This document shows, piece by piece, positions 5,457-8,139 of a stretch of 8,139 nucleotides of DNA (position 1 is the first letter of the stretch; the number at the start of each line of letters is the position of its first letter). Made by a program: the position numbers and the translations under genes. The notes below the pieces were generated by a model, which was not told where the DNA came from, searched no databases, and worked only from the letters and a program-made list of their open reading frames with translations. Origin of the DNA: Euryarchaeota archaeon UBA623 (lineage in GTDB: Archaea; Thermoplasmatota; Poseidoniia; Poseidoniales; Thalassarchaeaceae); contig DAUV01000007.1 in the NCBI GenBank assembly GCA_002505325.1, positions 1 through 8,139 on the forward strand, read 5' to 3'.

Positions 5457-6404
5457 TCACTCCGGTACCAGTTGGAAGAAGCCGAAACGTGGCTCCATCA
5501 CCTCACCCTGGTCGCGAGCTTGGTCTATTGCGTCCTCGGCTGACTCTCGCGAGTGACCGTCGTGAACTAGAGCAGTCACTAGATCATTGTACTCGACGCC
5601 TTCACCGGTATCGCGCGAGCGAATCGTCTCGACGATGAGTTCGATAGCGTCGCCGGGTTCAGCGGAAGACTCGTTGTCTTTCAGCGCCTGTGAATCGGCC
5701 TCGTCTAGAGTCGTTACAGTAGGTTGCGGCGGCGCCTCCGTCAGACTGGTCCTACCGGTCGCCATAGAGAGGGCTTGCAGGACTCCGACACGGTAGCCTT
5801 CGGGGTCAAAGTCACCATAGTGCCCGCGAGCCAGTATCAACCCCTCTATGAGATCGTGCGGCACTCCGGCTTCCTCTAGAGCAGCGGGAGTCGGGTCCGC
5901 CTCTAATGAGGAGGAGTGTGCGTGGATGCGTCGCAGAGTGGCCTCGGCTGCCTCAACCAGCCAATTAGTGTAGCACTCCCTGTCTATGATTGTAAATTCC
6001 TCCGCGCGCAACGAGGTGAACATACCACCGTCTTCCGTCTCGAACCACCTTGCCTTGCCGACGAGTGCCATCAGGAAGCGATCGCCACTCTCGAAGCGTG
6101 CCATCAACTCTTCAAAATCAGGATGCAGCTCTGGCTGGAAAGAAGCCACACTGAATTGATGGGTACCAGTTGGGTCCCTAACGTGTCCGGAGTAGTTCGG
6201 GCCGCTATCACCCTCACGACGCTCCATGCGATCGATGACCCCGCACACTAGAACGCGGTTAATCTTGGCACCAATCTTCGTGATGACAAATGACGGGTCG
6301 TACTCTCCGGAGCCCTCCTCGGTCAATGAGGCATCCCGGTACTCTTGCGCGAACAACCTCACGGCGCTCTGACGCGCATTGCGCTGTGTTTGCTGCTGAA
6401 TCAT
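5457..6404 (-). CDS. RPA-associated protein (COG3390) with C-terminal winged helix
   Basis: A 315-residue partner of archaeal replication protein A. Residues 10-165 follow the COG3390 pattern: an N-terminal helix (SAVRLFAQEYRDASL), a conserved entry strand (PSFVITKIGAKINRVLVCGVI, residues 37-57), the OB-fold loop RDPTGTHQFSVASFQPE (76-92), the strand LMALVGKARWF (111-121), and a following helix NWLVEAAEATLRRI. Linker residues 165-245 are polar and variable. Residues about 248-313 look like a winged helix (AIELIVETIRSRD, DLVTALVHDGHSRESAEDAIDQARDQGEV, then a GFFQLV wing), an architecture recalling eukaryotic RPA32. In haloarchaea such proteins are co-transcribed with and specific to their RPA. 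Here the ATG overlaps the RPA stop as ATGA (6401-6404), preceded by a GGGGTGGT ribosome site, so translation is coupled. Family is confident; the winged helix is inferred from pattern. Confidence 0.87.
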   Translation of the reverse strand: MIQQQTQRNARQSAVRLFAQEYRDASLTEEGSGEYDPSFVITKIGAKINRVLVCGVIDRMERREGDSGPNYSGHVRDPTGTHQFSVASFQPELHPDFEELMARFESGDRFLMALVGKARWFETEDGGMFTSLRAEEFTIIDRECYTNWLVEAAEATLRRIHAHSSSLEADPTPAALEEAGVPHDLIEGLILARGHYGDFDPEGYRVGVLQALSMATGRTSLTEAPPQPTVTTLDEADSQALKDNESSAEPGDAIELIVETIRSRDTGEGVEYNDLVTALVHDGHSRESAEDAIDQARDQGEVMEPRFGFFQLVPE

Positions 6405-8089
6405 AGTACCACCCCCCAGCGCTGCATCACCTGATTGGCTGCCTCAGCAGAGGGTGTCTGGTTCTGCTCTGCCTCGTCGGCAAGCAGCATCGCCCCCTGT
6501 TCGTCCACTATCGAGCGTCCTTTGATACTGAAGCGCTGAGCCAGCACACGCTGGCGCAGTGAGGCTACGAAACCATCACGACCCTCCTTGGAGATCTGTT
6601 CCTTGACGGATTCCTGATTAACACCGAGAAATGCTTCGGAGACATTCTTAGACATCAGTAGAGAGGCATTGGACACCCCGTCATCGATGACGAACCTGAG
6701 TCTCAAATCCTCCTCTCCACGCTGTGGGCCATGCTCTGCACAGGCGTCGTCTCTGAGGACGCGCCTGCACTCGGGACAGCGCTCGACTATGCCTGAATCG
6801 GGGCGCACTGCGACAATCGTCCCGCTGGTTCGGATACCTCGGCGCGAACCACCACTCACCATAGTGGTGAGATCTATGTCTATCCAGTGCTGCTCTGGAT
6901 CTATCGACTCCCATGGAGCATCAGACAGATTTGAAATCTGTGCTGCGTCGTCGATGACCAAATCAGGAGAGCCCTGCCAAGACTGCACCCTTGCCCCAGT
7001 AAGATGTAGGAAATCCCCCGGCTCCGGGTCGGTCTCACACCACGCCGTCAAACGGCAGCGCCCGCTCGGATCGATGACGTCCCCACTGCGAACCACTCGC
7101 TCAGAGCCATCCTCGGATGTGAATGAGCGTTGAATCCAAGATTCGACCTGCACAGTAACCTCGATGTCGCGCATGCCATTGCGGAGATCCGAGATAGCGA
7201 CCTTGTTGGCCTTGGACAGTTCTTCCATACTAGTGAATGCCGAATCGTGATAGACCTCGATTCTAGTGCGATCACCAATGTTTACCTCTGGAGTTTCGCG
7301 GAACTTCCTGATTGATGCGCCGTCGATTTTGAGTAGGGATCCAGGTTCATGTTCCAGAGGAACCCATGATAGGAAACCGATACTGCCACTGGCATCACCG
7401 AGCCTACCGCGGACGACCTCGAGTTCGCCACTGCCATCGCGCTTGACTATGACATCGGGCTTAGCGGATATCAATCGCGCGACGAGATTGACGTAGCCTT
7501 CATTCTCTGAGGCGGTGGCGATGTCGACGGGGTCGCTGCTGGCCTGCACCACCGGGGTGCCACCCTCTCTGAGGACGGTGACCCGGGTTGTCCGATTAAT
7601 ATTGAGCGAGCGTTTATCGTTCCATTCGTTGACTGATGCACCCTCAAGGCGAACTACCGAGCCAGGCGCTAGGTTCTCACCTTGTTCACCCCAGTCCTTG
7701 AAGTCCCAGCGCTCGCGATTGTCGCTACCTTCCCATGGATTGTCCTCAATCCAACCGAAGGCCACCTGTCGCTCCTCACCACGGACCATCTGGATGCGTG
7801 GCGTGTAGGTGATTACCGCTACTTCGATGGTGACGTTGCGATCCTCAGCACCTAACTCGGAGAAGCGGTTGACCTTCATCTCGGCCTTAGCAGGAGCTGC
7901 GATCTTGGTAATTTCCATCCCTGCTGCGGTCTGAAACTTTCTGACCACCGAACGCAGAGCGTCCTCAGGAGGAATCAGGAACTCCTCCTCGTAGCGCCGG
8001 AACTCCTCGACTATCTCGCTGTCGTCCGCGTCAGGACACTCCTGTTTGACTATCTTCACCTGTGTTTCGTATCTTCCATCTTCCGTCAT
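6401..8089 (-). CDS. rpa: Replication protein A, large subunit (multi-OB, zinc finger)
   Basis: RPA coats single-stranded DNA during replication, repair and recombination. The 562-residue product has an N-terminal helical segment (about 5-52, including PPEDALRSVVRKF) like that of other archaeal RPAs. Four apparent OB folds follow: about 73-175, 197-283 (with GRLGDASGSIGFLSW), 299-385 (with GDVIDPSGRCRLTAW) and 415-530. The last contains a zinc-binding finger with Cys438, Cys441, Cys450 and His453 (CPEC, eight residues, CAEH) followed by the strand LRLRFVIDDGVSNASLL. Four OB folds plus zinc resembles the single-chain methanogen RPA of Methanocaldococcus jannaschii more than the shorter split haloarchaeal RPAs. 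The first OB fold holds an unusual Trp-rich insertion (WIEDNPWEG to WDFKDW, about 113-133). ATG 8089 has AGGTGA 4 bases upstream. It is the first gene of a two-gene operon with the RPA-associated protein. Confidence 0.9.
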   Translation of the reverse strand: MTEDGRYETQVKIVKQECPDADDSEIVEEFRRYEEEFLIPPEDALRSVVRKFQTAAGMEITKIAAPAKAEMKVNRFSELGAEDRNVTIEVAVITYTPRIQMVRGEERQVAFGWIEDNPWEGSDNRERWDFKDWGEQGENLAPGSVVRLEGASVNEWNDKRSLNINRTTRVTVLREGGTPVVQASSDPVDIATASENEGYVNLVARLISAKPDVIVKRDGSGELEVVRGRLGDASGSIGFLSWVPLEHEPGSLLKIDGASIRKFRETPEVNIGDRTRIEVYHDSAFTSMEELSKANKVAISDLRNGMRDIEVTVQVESWIQRSFTSEDGSERVVRSGDVIDPSGRCRLTAWCETDPEPGDFLHLTGARVQSWQGSPDLVIDDAAQISNLSDAPWESIDPEQHWIDIDLTTMVSGGSRRGIRTSGTIVAVRPDSGIVERCPECRRVLRDDACAEHGPQRGEEDLRLRFVIDDGVSNASLLMSKNVSEAFLGVNQESVKEQISKEGRDGFVASLRQRVLAQRFSIKGRSIVDEQGAMLLADEAEQNQTPSAEAANQVMQRWGVVL

Positions 8090-8093
8090 TTAC

Positions 8094-8099
8094 TCACCT
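8094..8099 (-). promoter_or_regulatory. Shine-Dalgarno site of RPA
   Basis: AGGTGA on the minus strand, 4 bases before the ATG at 8089. It has the same sequence and spacing as the subunit H site, which supports both starts. Confidence 0.6.
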
Positions 8100-8101
8100 G
8101 C

Positions 8102-8139
8102 ATCAGTGAATGAGGTCTGAGCCTACATAAACCACTGAT
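8102..8139. promoter_or_regulatory. Inverted repeat flanking the RPA promoter
   Basis: ATCAGTG (8102-8108) and CACTGAT (8133-8139) are perfect inverted 7-mers with centres 31 bases apart, about three helical turns. They bracket the TATA-like element at 8124-8131. The inner arm lies at the expected transcript start and the outer arm lies upstream of the TATA/BRE region. Paired operator half-sites for RPA regulation are an inference. The window ends at the outer arm, so the repeat may extend. Confidence 0.3.
8124..8131 (-). promoter_or_regulatory. TATA box of the RPA operon
   Basis: TTTATGTA on the minus strand, about 35-42 bases before the ATG at 8089. A start about 25 bases downstream gives a leader of about 14 bases that contains the AGGTGA ribosome site, a typical archaeal arrangement. 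Confidence 0.45.

Noticed and set aside
6669..7133. 154-residue plus-strand frame inside the RPA gene
   Set aside because: Antisense to the OB-fold and zinc-finger coding sequence; no domain pattern.
1..8139. tRNA, rRNA, CRISPR array, transposon or phage signatures
   Set aside because: I found no repeat-spacer pattern, transposase-like frame, terminal inverted repeats or tRNA-like cloverleaf on reading both strands.

Overview
The window looks like chromosomal core-genome DNA from a euryarchaeal-type archaeon. The evidence is an A/V-type ATPase peripheral-stalk subunit H, a trans-isoprenyl diphosphate synthase next to a geranylgeranyl reductase, and a four-OB-fold replication protein A paired with a COG3390-type RPA-associated protein. 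The closest guess is the Thermoplasmatota, perhaps marine group II (Poseidoniales). That placement is inference from gene content and style, not a database match. Genes are densely packed on both strands, usually with short gaps. I see no tRNA, rRNA, CRISPR array, insertion sequence or phage gene.

Layout. At the left edge (7-324, minus) lies the small coiled-coil ATPase subunit H, probably the first gene of an ATPase operon that continues off the window. It shares a divergent promoter region, which holds a perfect 17-bp dyad, with a UbiE-like methyltransferase (448-1158, plus). The methyltransferase converges on a minus-strand pair, an isoprenyl diphosphate synthase (3237-2257) followed after 4 bases by a geranylgeranyl-reductase-family flavoprotein (2252-1155). 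The convergent genes share a TTAA stop palindrome. Divergent from the synthase is a plus-strand protein (3332-4402) that resembles hydroxymethylbilane synthase (HemC) but seems to have lost the catalytic Lys-Asp pair. A short intergenic region with a perfect 7-3-7 hairpin leads to a plus-strand protein with three tandem SAP-like motifs (4518-5456). It abuts, with no spare base, the end of a minus-strand operon: a large RPA (8089-6401) translationally coupled through ATGA to a COG3390 RPA-associated protein with a C-terminal winged helix (6404-5457).

How the genes may work together. The left half is an isoprenoid neighbourhood: prenyl chain synthesis, prenyl chain reduction, and a quinone-type C-methyltransferase. 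The alanine five residues before the first Asp-rich motif of the synthase suggests a product longer than C20. A saturated menaquinone-like side chain is therefore as plausible as archaeal membrane lipid. The right half is a single-stranded-DNA-binding module, and the convergent SAP protein is a candidate, uncharacterised DNA-binding partner. The most interesting items are the HemC-like protein lacking catalytic residues, the tandem-SAP protein beside RPA, and the perfect dyads in promoter regions.
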